Of a stretch of 64,000 nt of DNA, positions 26,288 through 35,864 are shown piece by piece. The stretch spans positions 124,001-188,000 of the forward strand of contig OY970315.1 of the NCBI GenBank assembly GCA_963716525.1, read 5' to 3'. This DNA is from JBBREP01 sp963716525 (lineage in GTDB: Bacteria; Actinomycetota; Acidimicrobiia; IMCC26256; PALSA-610). The notes beneath the pieces are model-generated. The model searched no databases, had not been told where the DNA came from, and saw only the letters and a program-made list of their open reading frames with translations. The translations under genes were made by a program, and so were the position numbers. Position 1 is the first letter of the stretch, and every line of letters begins with the position of its first letter.

Positions 26288-28903
26288 TTGGGCTGGCGAA
26301 CGCGCAATGGGGTGCGGCGGCGGTGTGGCAGTTCGATGGCGATCGCGGCCGCGCTGGCTCTCGGGTGCGGGTTCGCAGTCGCGGCCGCGGGGCCGGCGGG
26401 TGCGGCGCCGGGAGCGCCGGGAGCGCCGGGTGGCATCACGCCGGTTGCACCGCTAGCGCCGACGATCGGCCGTGCGTTGGCAGGAGAGAGCTCGTCCACC
26501 GTGATCTGGACGGTTGCCGACGACGGTGGCTCGGCGATCACGTCGTTCACCGTTACGCCGTATCTGCGGCACAAGACGGCGCTCCGGTCGTTTGTGATCG
26601 AGGCAGGCGCATCGGGTTCCGCTACGGACAGTGCCGTCGGAGCAGTTGACCATGCGGTGGTCTCCGGCTTGACCGACGGCGACCCGTACTCCTTTGCCGT
26701 CGCCGCGACCAACGCTGTGGAGACGGGACCCGCTTCGGTCATGTCGCGGCTCGTGGTCCCGTCGGCGATGCCCCAGAGCGCCACGTTCGTGCGCACCTCG
26801 CCGCCGATGGCGTACGGGCAATGTGTTACCGCGACGGCAACCGTGATCGTGGGAGGGGGCGCGCCGGCGACTGGGACCGTGACATTCGGCGGTCTGGGCG
26901 CACCCCAGGTCGTGCCGGTCGTGCCAAGCCCGTCGGGCCATGATGACGCGACTTCGGCGCCGGTATGTGATCTCTCGGCACGCACCCATCGCGTTCGTGG
27001 CACCTACCTGGCATCGGGCCAGGCGACGAGCTCCGGTGTCGGGTTCCAGGTTGTGCGTCCCGACAACACCGAAGCTGCAGTCGTCGTTCCGGGCGCGTTG
27101 CCTGGGTCCGGGAACATGGTGAGTTTAGGCGACGTCGTGCAGATCAGCGTGACCACCGCCGACTCGAGCGCAACGCCGGTCGGCAAGGTGTCGGTTGGTG
27201 GAACGGCCGACCCCGAACCGCTGGTGCTCCATCTGGTCGATGGCGGAGCGACAGTACCCACCAAGTGGATCCCCGCGGGACCGGGTGGGACCACGTACCA
27301 ACTCACCGCCACGTATGCCGGCTCGCGCAACTTCGCGGCGGCGACCGCTGCGACGGCGACTGCGGTGATCGTGCAACCGGCAACGACAACGCTCTTGCTG
27401 AGCGACTCCCTCCACGCGGCGTCGACGGTCTTCACGGCGGCGTTGAACCCGAACCTGGTGAACGGCGTGCGGGCTCACGGCGCCGTGACGTTCTTGGGCC
27501 GCCCGCTCGGGACCACCTCCTGGACCGTGCTCGGGTCCGCGCCGCTCTCGAACGGGGGCACGGCCAAGCTGACCGTCAACAACGCGCGTCTGGGTTCCGA
27601 CGCCGTCTTCCAAGCGACCTTCGGCGGCGACGCACCATTCCTCGATGCCGCGTTCGCCGACTTGCTCGGCCGCGCGCCCACTCCCGCGGAGGAGAGCACA
27701 TACCTCGATCAGCTCGGGTCGGGGTCTACGCCGACGGACGTCGCGACCGAGCTCGTTTCGAGTGTGGAGTACCGGACGGACTCGGTGGTCGGATGGTACG
27801 AGCGGTTCTTGCAGCGGTCGCCCACGGCGAACGAGCTCACCTACTGGCTCGCGGCAATCGGCGGCGGGACGACCGACGAACAAGTCATCGCGACGATCTT
27901 GGGATCTTCCGAGTTCTATTTCGCGTCGGGAGGTTCCGACCAGACATTCATCACCGCAGCGTCCATCGATCTCCTCGGCACCACGCCGACGCCCTCCGAC
28001 CTCACGTTCTACGAAACGCAGATCGCGCAAGGAGCGACACGCACCGACGTGGCCACAGAGCTCGACACCTCGTTCGCATATGACGACCAGCTCGTGACCG
28101 GCTGGTATCAACAGTTCCTGGCAAGATCGCCGACGTCCAACGAGCTCACGTACTGGACAGCCCTGATCGGCGGTGGCACAACCGACGAAGAGGTGATCGC
28201 GCAACTCGTCGGCTCAACCGAATACCGCACCCTCCACAGCACCGACAACTTCGCGGCGGCGACCTCCAACCCGGTACTCGCGCCGTCGGTCGACGTGTAC
28301 ATCCAGAGCCTTTACAGCCAGCTGCTGGGCCGCAGCGCCCAGAGCAACGAACTTTCCTTCGGCGAGGCGCAGCTCGCCGCAGGCACCGCGCCGACGGACG
28401 TCGCGACCGAGCTCGTTTCGAGTGTGGAGTACCGGACGGACTCGGTGGTCGGATGGTACGAGCGGTTCTTGCAGCGGTCGCCCACGGCGAACGAGCTCAC
28501 CTACTGGCTCGCGGCAATCGGCGGCGGGACGACCGACGAACAAGTCATCGCGACGATCTTGGGATCTTCCGAGTTCTATTTCGCGTCGGGAGGTTCCGAC
28601 CAGACATTCATCACCGCAGCGTCCATCGATCTCCTCGGCACCACGCCGACGCCCTCCGACCTCACGTTCTACGAAACGCAGATCGCGCAAGGAGCGACAC
28701 GCACCGACGTGGCCACAGAGCTCGACACCTCGTTCGCATATGACGACCAGCTCGTGACCGGCTGGTATCAACAGTTCCTGGCAAGATCGCCGACGTCCAA
28801 CGAGCTCACCTACTGGACAGCCCTGATCGGCGGCGGCACAACCGACGAAGAGGTGATCGCGCAACTCGTCGGCTCAACCGAATACCGCACCCTCCACAGC
28901 TGA
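26288..28903 (+). CDS. Large secreted protein: signal peptide, FnIII/Ig-like domains and duplicated DUF4214-like repeats
   Basis: 871 residues from TTG 26288, which has GGAGG 7 nt upstream. GTG 26264 gives a slightly longer form. A signal peptide with an RRR n-region and cleavage near 'AAAGPAGA' is followed by an FnIII-like domain (residues about 50-155, 'PYSFAVAATNAVETGPAS'). Two or three Ig-like beta domains follow (to about 455), ending in 'YAGSRNFAAAT'-type strands. The C-terminal half consists of DUF4214-like units around 'FLQRSPTANELTYWLAAIGGG' and 'SSVEYRTDSVVGWYERF'. The 511-bp segment coding residues about 481-651 is repeated almost exactly at 701-871, ending at the stop codon. DUF4214 units are found in surface and S-layer-like proteins. 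Function is unknown; an adhesin-like role is inference. Confidence 0.82.
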   Translation: MGWRTRNGVRRRCGSSMAIAAALALGCGFAVAAAGPAGAAPGAPGAPGGITPVAPLAPTIGRALAGESSSTVIWTVADDGGSAITSFTVTPYLRHKTALRSFVIEAGASGSATDSAVGAVDHAVVSGLTDGDPYSFAVAATNAVETGPASVMSRLVVPSAMPQSATFVRTSPPMAYGQCVTATATVIVGGGAPATGTVTFGGLGAPQVVPVVPSPSGHDDATSAPVCDLSARTHRVRGTYLASGQATSSGVGFQVVRPDNTEAAVVVPGALPGSGNMVSLGDVVQISVTTADSSATPVGKVSVGGTADPEPLVLHLVDGGATVPTKWIPAGPGGTTYQLTATYAGSRNFAAATAATATAVIVQPATTTLLLSDSLHAASTVFTAALNPNLVNGVRAHGAVTFLGRPLGTTSWTVLGSAPLSNGGTAKLTVNNARLGSDAVFQATFGGDAPFLDAAFADLLGRAPTPAEESTYLDQLGSGSTPTDVATELVSSVEYRTDSVVGWYERFLQRSPTANELTYWLAAIGGGTTDEQVIATILGSSEFYFASGGSDQTFITAASIDLLGTTPTPSDLTFYETQIAQGATRTDVATELDTSFAYDDQLVTGWYQQFLARSPTSNELTYWTALIGGGTTDEEVIAQLVGSTEYRTLHSTDNFAAATSNPVLAPSVDVYIQSLYSQLLGRSAQSNELSFGEAQLAAGTAPTDVATELVSSVEYRTDSVVGWYERFLQRSPTANELTYWLAAIGGGTTDEQVIATILGSSEFYFASGGSDQTFITAASIDLLGTTPTPSDLTFYETQIAQGATRTDVATELDTSFAYDDQLVTGWYQQFLARSPTSNELTYWTALIGGGTTDEEVIAQLVGSTEYRTLHS
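27730..28240 (+). repeat. 511-bp intragenic duplication, copy 1
   Basis: Identical to 28390-28900 except for two substitutions (28150 G/28810 C and 28174 T/28834 C). The offset of 660 bp is a multiple of three, so the reading frame is preserved. Confidence 0.95.
28390..28900 (+). repeat. 511-bp intragenic duplication, copy 2
   Basis: Second copy, ending directly at the stop codon of the secreted protein. The 149 bp between the copies encode a related but diverged DUF4214-like stretch ('LYSQLLGRSAQSNELSFGE'). Confidence 0.95.
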
Positions 28904-29028
28904 GGTTCCGGCGCCCGCACTCGCCCGCGGGAGAACCTTCTCGCATCACCGACGGCCGCCATCGCGTACCAGGCGCTATCCGGGACTCGGCGCAACCGGC
29001 GCGACCTTCTTCTACGACCGGAGCTCTC

Positions 29029-29184
29029 GTGAAAGACCCCGGCACCCAAGTCCCGACCCCCGGACACCACGACCCGACGTTCTGGCCCGTCGAGGCGACG
29101 CAGGTCTGCTCGATCTGGATTCCGCTCGACCCGGCCACCCGCGAGACGAGCGGCCTCGAACCCGCGCCCAGATCAGACCGATGA
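29029..29184 (+). pseudogene. Phytanoyl-CoA dioxygenase (PhyH) fragment
   Basis: The frame from GTG 29029 reads 'VKDPGTQVPTPGHHDPTFWP' followed by 'QVCSIWIPLDPATRETSGLE', the region around the Fe(II)-binding HxD and the next strand of PhyH-family 2-oxoglutarate dioxygenases. A piece of the preceding strand ('GATFFYD') lies at about 28995-29015 in another frame. Only about 60 of roughly 280 residues remain, so this is a relic. Confidence 0.6.
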
Positions 29185-29225
29185 CCGCAACGCTTCAACG
29201 CCACCACCCCCGACTACAACGGAAC

Positions 29226-29255
29226 GAGCTTCCCCCGCATTGGCGGGGGAAGCTC
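29226..29255 (+). terminator. Strong hairpin upstream of the truncated integrase
   Basis: Perfect 13-bp arms (29226-29238 and 29243-29255) with ATTG loop, GC-rich, 10 nt before the integrase GTG. It may terminate upstream transcription or shield the integrase start. No T-run follows, so termination is only inferred. Confidence 0.5.
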
Positions 29256-29265
29256 AGAGTGAGAC

Positions 29266-29616
29266 GTGGCGCACGTCGAGAAACGTGGACCAGGACGCTG
29301 GCGCGCGCTGTACCGCGGGCCCGACGGCAGAGAGCGGTCGCAGACATTCGAACGCAAGCTCGACGCCGAACGGTGGCTCGTGGCGCAGCAGTCCGCACGA
29401 CAGAGCGGCGGTTGGATCGATCCAGCACTCGGTCGGTTGACGTTCGACAAGTGGGCCGACCAGTGGGAGAAGTCGTCGGCGCGCGGACTTCGGCCGACGA
29501 CGCGTGAGCTCTACGCCGGCGTGCTGCGCAACTATCTCCGGCCACGGTTCGACAAGTGGCCGCTCGCGCGCATCGGCACTGCCGACGTAAAGGAAATGCT
29601 CTCCTCCGCGGCCTGA
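29266..29616 (+). pseudogene. Tyrosine recombinase N-terminal part (truncated integrase)
   Basis: 116 residues: 'KRGPGRWRALYRGPDGRERS' followed by 'DAERWLVAQQSA' is the arm-binding (AP2-like) domain of actinophage integrases. The start of the SAM-like core-binding domain follows ('FDKWADQWEKSSARGLRPTT'). The frame ends at 29616, and the att copy begins 43 bp later. The whole catalytic domain with the Arg-His-Arg-Tyr residues is missing. It was probably cut off by recombination at the att site. Confidence 0.78.
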
Positions 29617-29658
29617 GCCCGCGCGTGGTGAGTTTGCGCAGGTAGGGGCGCTTCTACG

Positions 29659-29707
29659 CCCAGCCTTGCAAGCTGGTCATGCGGGTTCGATTCCCGTCAC
29701 CCGCTCT
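29659..29707 (+). repeat. Attachment-site copy (attR of element 1 / attL of element 2)
   Basis: 49 bp equal to the tRNA-Gly 3' half with one mismatch at 29668. That mismatch turns the anticodon triplet from TCC into TGC. There is no 5' half, so it is not a functional tRNA. Confidence 0.88.
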
Positions 29708-29742
29708 CGTTCGTGCTGGTCGGCAGGCCGCGATGTGGCGAA

Positions 29743-30792
29743 TCAGCGCCCGTGAGTCCAACGTTGAGTCCTAGCGCCCCGAAAAGCGGCTCTGATCTGC
29801 CGTCGGGCACGTCGCGATGGCGTCGCGACCTCGCGCCAGGCGTCGCGATTACCCGGTCGCGGCGTCGCGGTACAGGAGGGCAGCCAGTCACTCGATCGCA
29901 GCCGGTTGCGACACACTTCGGCGCAGACGCTTCGTGCCGCAGCAAATCCGGCAAGGTCCGGGAACAACGATTCGTCGTAAAGTCGGAACGTGTCTTCGAG
30001 TACGTCGCGAAGCCTTTGCTTGTGCCTCGGCCGCCACGCCGAAATCGTGACAACCGGCGGATCAGCGGGCCGACCAGCACCGTGGTGTCCAAACAGTTGC
30101 CGCAACTGCGTGTAGGTCCAAGTCGGTCGCTGTGCTACCGGAAGAGCCGATACGCGACGTCGATGGCGGTCGCCCCGAATAGGAACCGCCCGCGTTCCGC
30201 GAGGATTCGCGGCGTCACGAGAGGCGGCGTGTAGATGCCAAGCAGGCCGCCCGAGTCGCGTAGGAACTGAAGACGCGTAGTCCCATGACATCGTGGACGC
30301 AAGGTCGAACGCGCTCATGCGGTCGGAACGCGCATCGATCGCTAGTAGCAGTCCGTCCTCTTCGGGCTCGCTCTGGCAGGCAAAGAACAGCGCCACCATC
30401 GGATCGAGGGTGACATCGAGCATCGGGGTCGACGCACCCGCGTGCTGGAGTCGGGCCATGAGCGGCAACTCTGACATGACCTGGCCGTCATGAATGTCGT
30501 GACCGTGGCCGCGTGCGAGGCGCAACAGTCGCTTCGCCTCTGAGGTGATTTTGATAGCGACCTCCTGCGCCTGGGCGTCACTAAACGGTGGCGTGAAGCC
30601 CATCATGCGATAAATCGCTGGCGTCAGTGTCCACTCGTGCGAAGCGTGCCCGCGCCACACGTACCGCGGTTCGCTGAGTGTGCCGAGCCGGTTGACCGCG
30701 TCGAGGATGCCCCGCCAAGTGCCGGGAGGGTTGTACAACAGGTGGTGCCTGTACCACACGGACTGTGTCCACCTCACCGCCACGCTCAGCAA
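29743..30792 (-). pseudogene. FRG-domain protein, two compensating frameshifts
   Basis: The start region gives 'RYVWRGHASHEWTLTPAIYR', the F/Y-R-G signature of FRG domains, then 'RLQHAGASTPMLDVTLDP' and 'LFFACQS', all typical of that family. Around 30262-30270 the frame must shift to read 'RDSGGLLGIYTPPLVTPRI' and 'RGRFLFGATAIDVAYRLF'. It then returns by about 30140 to the first frame with 'WTYTQLRQLFG'. FRG domains are often found in mobile-element cargo with suspected defence or toxin roles. The molecular function is not established. The exact 3' end is uncertain because element-end repeats overlap it. Confidence 0.7.
29753..29777 (+). repeat. Element-end motif, left copy (candidate integrase arm site)
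   Basis: 25 bp with 22 matches to 42451-42475. It contains two GAGTCC units, the second extended to GAGTCCTAGCGC. It lies 46 bp inside the left att copy. Confidence 0.6.
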
Positions 30793-30918
30793 CGTATTGC
30801 GATCTCGCCGAGCACGCCACCAGCGATCGAGTTGCGCCGAATCGGCGTACGGTGCGGCGGAACGGGCGTCGCATCCCGCCTTGCCAAGTGCGCCCGGCTC
30901 GGTCTGACCCGTGTCGGA

Positions 30919-32145
30919 TCAGCCTGTCTGGGTTCGTGCGCCATCGACGAGCGCAGCGATCTCCGCGGCGGCTTCTGCCTGCTCGGTCGGTGCGAGGTGC
31001 GCGTACACCTGCATCGTGAACGCTGCCTTGGCATGTCCGGCACGCTCGACCGCCACCTTGAGCTTGCCGGCCTTCACGAGCATCGAGATATGCGAGTGCC
31101 GCAAGTCGTGGAAGCGGATCACCGGCACGCCCACGACGCAGCGCGACGCTTGAACGCCATCGAGAACGGGTGCGGATTGACGGGCGACCCGTCTGCGTGC
31201 GTGAACACGAGCCCGCTGTCCCGGTAGCCCGCGCCGACAGCGAGCCTCTGCTCCGCCTGCCGCGCTCGATGTCGACGCAGCACCACGACGGTCTCGGCGT
31301 CGAGGTCGATCGTGCGCTTGCGGTGGCTCTTCGTGTCCTCGCTGAAGACCGACGCGCTCGTCGATCACGAGTAGTTGGGCCTGGACCGTCAGTGTGCGGC
31401 CGTCAAGGTCGACATCATCCCAGGCGAGCCCAGCAGCTCGCCGCGACGTAGGCCGGTCAGCGCGGCGAGGCGCAGCGGCGCCACGTACTGGTCATCGCTC
31501 GCGACGAGGTGATCGAGGAACTGCGCGAGTTCGTTCGCTGTCCACGTCGTGAGGTGCGGTCGACCTTTCGCCTTCGGCGGGTCAGCGCTGGCCGCCGCGA
31601 TTGCGAACGATGATCCCCCAGCGAACCGCAGCAGCGAGCGCCTCGTGCAGCAGCGAGTGGATCTTGATCACCGTGCTCTTCGAAAGACCCTCGGCATCGG
31701 CCTTGCGGCCGTGGTCGCGTCGACCGTGGTCGAGCAGGTCGGAGTAGAAGGCGTTGAGGTCGGTCGGCTTCAGGTCCTGCACCGTCAGCGCGCCGAGCGC
31801 GGAACGATGTGCGTGTCGATCTGGCGTCGGTACTGGCTGTGCGTTGACGCCGTGATCTCTCGAGCCTTGATCGGCAACCAACGGTCGAGCAGGAACGTCT
31901 TCAACGTCTGGTCGTTCCACGCTACATAGGTGCCGTCGTGGATCGACTTCAGTTCCGCGACCATCGCATGCGCGCGCGGCCTTCTTCGTCGGAAATCCCC
32001 GTCGCATGAGGCGGCGGCGCTTGCCAGTCGTCGGGTCAGGCGTCGCGTCGAACTGGATCTGCCAGGTGCCGGTCTTTGGGTCGCGTCTTCGGCGTGGGCG
32101 GCGCTACGCGCGCTTCCGGTTCGTCTTTGCTGCCGTGTCGCTCAC
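30919..32145 (-). pseudogene. Tyrosine recombinase/integrase of element 2, several frameshifts
   Basis: From GTG 32145, which overlaps the preceding stop as GTGA, the pieces read: 'TGTWQIQFDATPDPTTGKRR' (arm-binding domain), 'TFLLDRWLPIKAREITAS' (core-binding domain), and 'LRLAALTGLRRGELLG' (catalytic Arg I). 'RFHDLRHSHISMLV' (His-x2-Arg) and 'MQVYAHLAP' (nucleophile Tyr) follow. All catalytic residues are therefore present, but at least four frame changes are needed. If these are assembly indels, the enzyme may be intact. It would catalyse integration/excision at tRNA-Gly. Confidence 0.82.
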
Positions 32146-32663
32146 GCCGGCCACACGTTCCCGATTGAACGCAGCTCCGTGATCATCCGCTCGTCGATGT
32201 CGTGCTCGGCTCCGCCGTCGCAGAATGCGTCGAACGCGGGCAGGGTCGATCGGATCATCGTGGAACGCCCCGTCACGCTGTAGGCGCTCGTCGCTGAACG
32301 TCAGCCCCCACAAGAGCAGCGCCCACACGTTCAGCTCGTCGGAGCCAGAGTGCCGAGGCGTGACGCAGCACGCGCTGGCGTGCCGTACGACGACGCTCCT
32401 GGGCTGCGTGCAGCTCGTGCAGCGGCTCGACGCTGTCAGGGTCGTGCCATGCGGCCACGACGCCCGCAGCGTCTATGGAGTCGCTCAGGCTCATGTCGAG
32501 CACGTGTGCGACTGCAACTAGCTCCACAGCCGACATCGGTCAAGCGCCACGCTCGATGTCTTCGACCGTCGAGCGGTCCCACCTCAATCCGAACGCGGCA
32601 CGCACACGCTCGGCAATCGCGTCAGAATTCAGCTCGCACGCGATGTCGCGCGTCGCTGATCAT
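32142..32663 (-). pseudogene. XRE-family transcriptional regulator, interrupted
   Basis: The HTH part 'AERVRAAFGLRWDRSTVEDI' + 'ERGA' is followed by an in-frame TGA (32540-32542), and then by 'MSAVELVAVAHVLDMSL'. The latter is the normal continuation of an actinophage-type XRE helix bundle. A further frameshift is needed upstream and another downstream to reach 'DERMITELRSIGNVWPA' and the stop at 32142, which overlaps the integrase start. It may regulate the lytic/excision switch. The N-terminal boundary is approximate. Confidence 0.55.
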
Positions 32664-32970
32664 CTGGCCTATAGCGATAGCGGCCGCGGCGCGGGCACGG
32701 TCGGTGCCCCACGGGTCGCCTTCGAGACGGCGCAGGTATCAGTTGGATGCAGTCGGTGGTCGTTATGCCGACAGGAGAACTCTGTAGCGGTGGGAAGTCA
32801 AGAACGTTTCCGCAGGTCAGAAGGCGTTTTGGGGGGTGGGGTTGGGCGGGAAAAATCCGAGCCCCCCTCTCGCCTGAAGGCCTCTTCACGGTCACGACTG
32901 CACATGGTTTTTCGAGAAGTGCTTGTGACTTTGAGAGCCCCGCGACGGTCCGCGTGTGCGCGGTAGTTCG
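32664..32970. promoter_or_regulatory. Probable control region, no gene; contains G-quadruplex motif
   Basis: About 300 nt without a convincing gene between the regulator and small element genes. It is less GC-rich than the backbone. Positions 32831-32850 hold four G-runs (6, 4, 3, 3) separated by 1-2 nt, flanked by T4 and A5. This meets the standard G-quadruplex pattern on the plus strand. Promoter function is inferred from location. Confidence 0.4.
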
Positions 32971-33249
32971 CTAGCCATTCGTCGAAGTGGGCTGCGCAGC
33001 GGCTCGGCGCTGCGCCGGTTGGCGCTGCTCGTGCTGTCCGCCTTCGAGCGTCACGTGGTCTTCGACGGGCTCGTCACTCCAGAGTGCGTCCCACTCCTTG
33101 ACGCTCGTCGGCACGCTGGCGCCATCCCACGGCACCACGATGAACCGGTACCGGCCGCTCTGCGTGATCGCGTAACCGGCGATGTGCAGATCCCAATGCC
33201 GTTCGTGATTGCCGCCACTCCAGGTCGACGGCTTATGTATGTACGCCAC
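32971..33249 (-). CDS. Hypothetical small element protein
   Basis: 92 residues from GTG 33249. It begins 'MAYIHKPSTWSGGNHERHWD', followed by 'SGRYRFIVVPWDGASVP' and an acidic then Gln-rich tail. It looks like a small soluble beta-rich protein. No family recognised. It follows the 33322-33592 gene on the same strand. Confidence 0.5.
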   Translation of the reverse strand: MAYIHKPSTWSGGNHERHWDLHIAGYAITQSGRYRFIVVPWDGASVPTSVKEWDALWSDEPVEDHVTLEGGQHEQRQPAQRRAAAQPTSTNG

Positions 33250-33321
33250 GATCGGATCAGGGCCCTCGTTACGAGCCGGCCGGGGTCGTACGATGTCGTC
33301 GCGCTGCGCTCGTCGACCTTC

Positions 33322-33592
33322 TCAACGCCGTAGACGTTGCTGAGGCTGCGTCACCGGCACGAGCTGTCCACTGTCGACCACGAACGGCACGCAGTTGGCG
33401 AGCTCGAACGGCTCACCGTCGCCACCGTCAGGGTCGCCTCGGGTGACGACCGGCAACGTTGTGCGCACGATTCCCGCATCGGTCACGGTGTCGACGTGCA
33501 CAACCTCCGCGGTTCCACCAGAGTCGGTGCGCGTGCGCGGGCAGCATCGACTGGTCGATGATGATCGGCGTGTTGGGCTTGGTCACAGTCAT
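33322..33592 (-). pseudogene. Hypothetical small element protein, frameshifted
   Basis: ATG 33592 overlaps the stop of the primase/DUF3987 gene (ATGA). It reads 'MTVTKPNTPIIIDQSMLP', and after one frame change at about 33530 'DSGGTAEVVHVDTVTDAGIV' and 'GEPFELANCVPFVVDSGQL', to TGA 33322. About 88 residues, beta-rich. Function unknown. Confidence 0.5.
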
Positions 33593-35699
33593 GCTGCCTC
33601 TTCTGTCGCGTCGCGGTTGGACGCCGCGCGGTCGAAGCACCTTCGGGTTGCCACCTCGTATTGCGTGCCACGGCCGGTGAGCGGCCGCATGTAGCTCCAC
33701 CGCGCACAGCTCCGTTAGTGCCTCCTGACGGTCTTCGTCGGAGGGAATGCGGATGTTGCGCCGCACCGCGTGGAGCTTGACGATGGGCAGCCGCTCACAG
33801 CGTGAACCATTCGGCGATGCGCACCACGTCAGCAACGTTGCCACCGGTTCGGGTCAAGCCGAGGGCCTGGCGGTAATGAACTATGAAGTATCGGCACAGC
33901 GTTACGGCGTCGCGGATGTGTTCGGCATTGATCGTGCGAGAGCGGTAATCGTTCGACGCCAGCAGGACCGCGTGTGCGATGCGTGCGGCGGTGCTCACCA
34001 GTTTGCTTCCGAACATCCGCCCGTCTTCGGAGCACAGCGGACCGCCAGGGCGGAACATGGTCTCGACCTCGGCGTCCCCAATCGTTCAGTGATTCGCGGG
34101 CTGCGTCGGTTAGCTCGACGTGGTATCCGTCGACTTGGTCGTGGCACCAGCGCAGGCGCTCCGTCATGGCTGTGCCGTATGACCTGAGGAGCGTGGGATC
34201 CATCCCCGCGACACCAGTGTTCCGGTAGCCAAGGTTCGACTCTGGGACGGTTAGGAGCATTCACCGCGACGAACCCTCGCTGGCGCATCGAGTCCTTCTT
34301 GAGCAGCTTGTCGAGCACGGTCTGCTGGAATGTGCTCACAATGGCGAGCGCGGGCACGTCGATGGTGACGTGTGCGCCGCTGATTCGGTGGCGGTCGATG
34401 GGCTCGCCCGAGTAGCCGCTGAGGTAGGGGTCGATGTTGTCGTTGCCCGCCTGCTTGTCGTAGCGGGCGATGTCGTCAAGCCATCCGCCCTCAGGCGAGT
34501 ACAACGTCGCACCGTGCCGTTGCTGCGTTGCAAGCACCTTCACTACGAGCGCCTCGGTCGTCATGCCGCTCGCGAGCAGGTGTGGCTCACCGGGCACCTC
34601 CACCTTGTTCGCTTCGTCGACGGCCGTCGCGATGTCCTTCTCGTAGTCGGAGCGCTGCGCCGTCGTCTTCGCCTTAGCGAGCGCCGTCTGTAACTCGGTG
34701 ACGCGCTGCAACCTGGCCTTGCGGATCGCGGCGAGGCGCGGCGCTTCTCCGCTCCACGCCACGCGGAGCTCGCTCTGGAACACTTCGACCGGCACACGCA
34801 AACCCGCCATGGCGGGGCTCTTGCCCGCTCCCGATTCCAACACCGCGATCGTCCACAGCACCACAGGTTCGACGCGGCCCGGTTCGAAAAGGATCCGCGC
34901 CGCGCCCAGCGGGTAGGCCGGACAGCAAACCGAGGAGCAGCGTTGCCGAAGCATCGACAGGCGTGCACGTCGACCGGGCAAGCTCGGTGCAGTATCGAGC
35001 GAAGAACGGTGGCAGCGCGTCGATCGGGAACTCCGGCTTGACGTCGCCATCGAGCCACTCGATCTCGCCCCATACGTCCGTGCCGTCCGACGTGTTCGCG
35101 TCGCTCGACCGCGTTCGCGCCATCTGGTGCGGGCTCGTCGTCGCCTGTCGGCTCGTGCATCGCGTCAATCGGTACGAGCGGCGGGTACCCGAACAGCTCC
35201 ACGAGTGCTCGCTTCAGCTCCGGGAAGTACGTGATGGTCGGGAACACGATTGCCGCGATGTCGAACTTGTCGAACCCGATGTTGCAGGCGTGGCACTTGC
35301 CGCCACCACCGCGGTCCAGTGAGCGGTTAATGCTCGCCGACGGGTCCTCGTCGGGGTGGGTGGGGCTGGGGCACGGAACATCGAACCAGCCAGAGCGCGA
35401 CCGGGCGTTTGCAGGCAATGGCTTGTCGCAGCACCGTTCGTAGACGTCGATGACGTCGAGCCCGTCAAGGAACGCGTCAAGTGCGCGCTGTTCATCGGTG
35501 AGGCACGCTTCAGCGCGTCGAAATCTTCAAGGCCCGTCTCGCCGTCATCGCCGATGTCGGGTGCGGCCTTCGCTGGCTTCGGACGGAGTTCGGGGTGTTC
35601 GGCTGCGAACCGTTCGCTGTGGCGTTTCAGATCCAGCCTTGGCACGTGGTGCGCGCCGTCGTCGTGCTCGTCGCCGAGGTGCTTCTTCAGGTCAGTCAT
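33589..35699 (-). pseudogene. Zinc-finger primase / DUF3987-type replication protein, multiple frameshifts
   Basis: From ATG 35699 ('MTDLKKHLGDEHDDG') the reconstructed protein has about 700 residues. The N-terminal part carries a CHC2-like zinc finger ('WFDVPCPSPTHPDEDPSASI' and 'KCHACNIGF'). The middle has 'AVLESGAGKSPAMAGL', a P-loop-like segment, then 'LYSPEGGWLDDIARYDK' and 'VPALAIVSTFQQTVLDKLL', characteristic of DUF3987 (YfjI-type) proteins of phages and plasmids. The C-terminus is helical. At least five frame changes are needed, yet the stop still overlaps the next start as ATGA. This hints at assembly indels. Its role would be initiation of element replication. Confidence 0.72.
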
Positions 35700-35864
35700 T
35701 TCGCTCGTTCGCTTCGGTGGATCGGGCGACGACGAGCACGTACGATGTCGGGGTACCAACCAGACACACACGTACCGTCATCACGACGGACGGGGTTCGA
35801 CAGGGGCGCCACGACTGTTGGCTCAGTCGGGGCGCCTCGTCGCGTGAGGGATTACGTGGCCGGC

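Larger units (their letters stand above)
25017..29707 (+). mobile_element. Integrated element 1 at tRNA-Gly
   Basis: Bounded by the tRNA-Gly 3' end (24970-25018) and its repeat at 29659-29707. The interior is a patchwork: a possible toxin-antitoxin remnant, a beta-propeller fragment, a large secreted DUF4214-like protein, a PhyH dioxygenase fragment, and an integrase N-terminal part abutting the right att copy. The catalytic integrase domain is absent, so the element cannot excise by itself. Confidence 0.75.

Noticed and set aside
29659..29707. A second tRNA-Gly/Ala gene
   Set aside because: Only the 3' half from the anticodon arm is present; there is no D arm or 5' acceptor strand.
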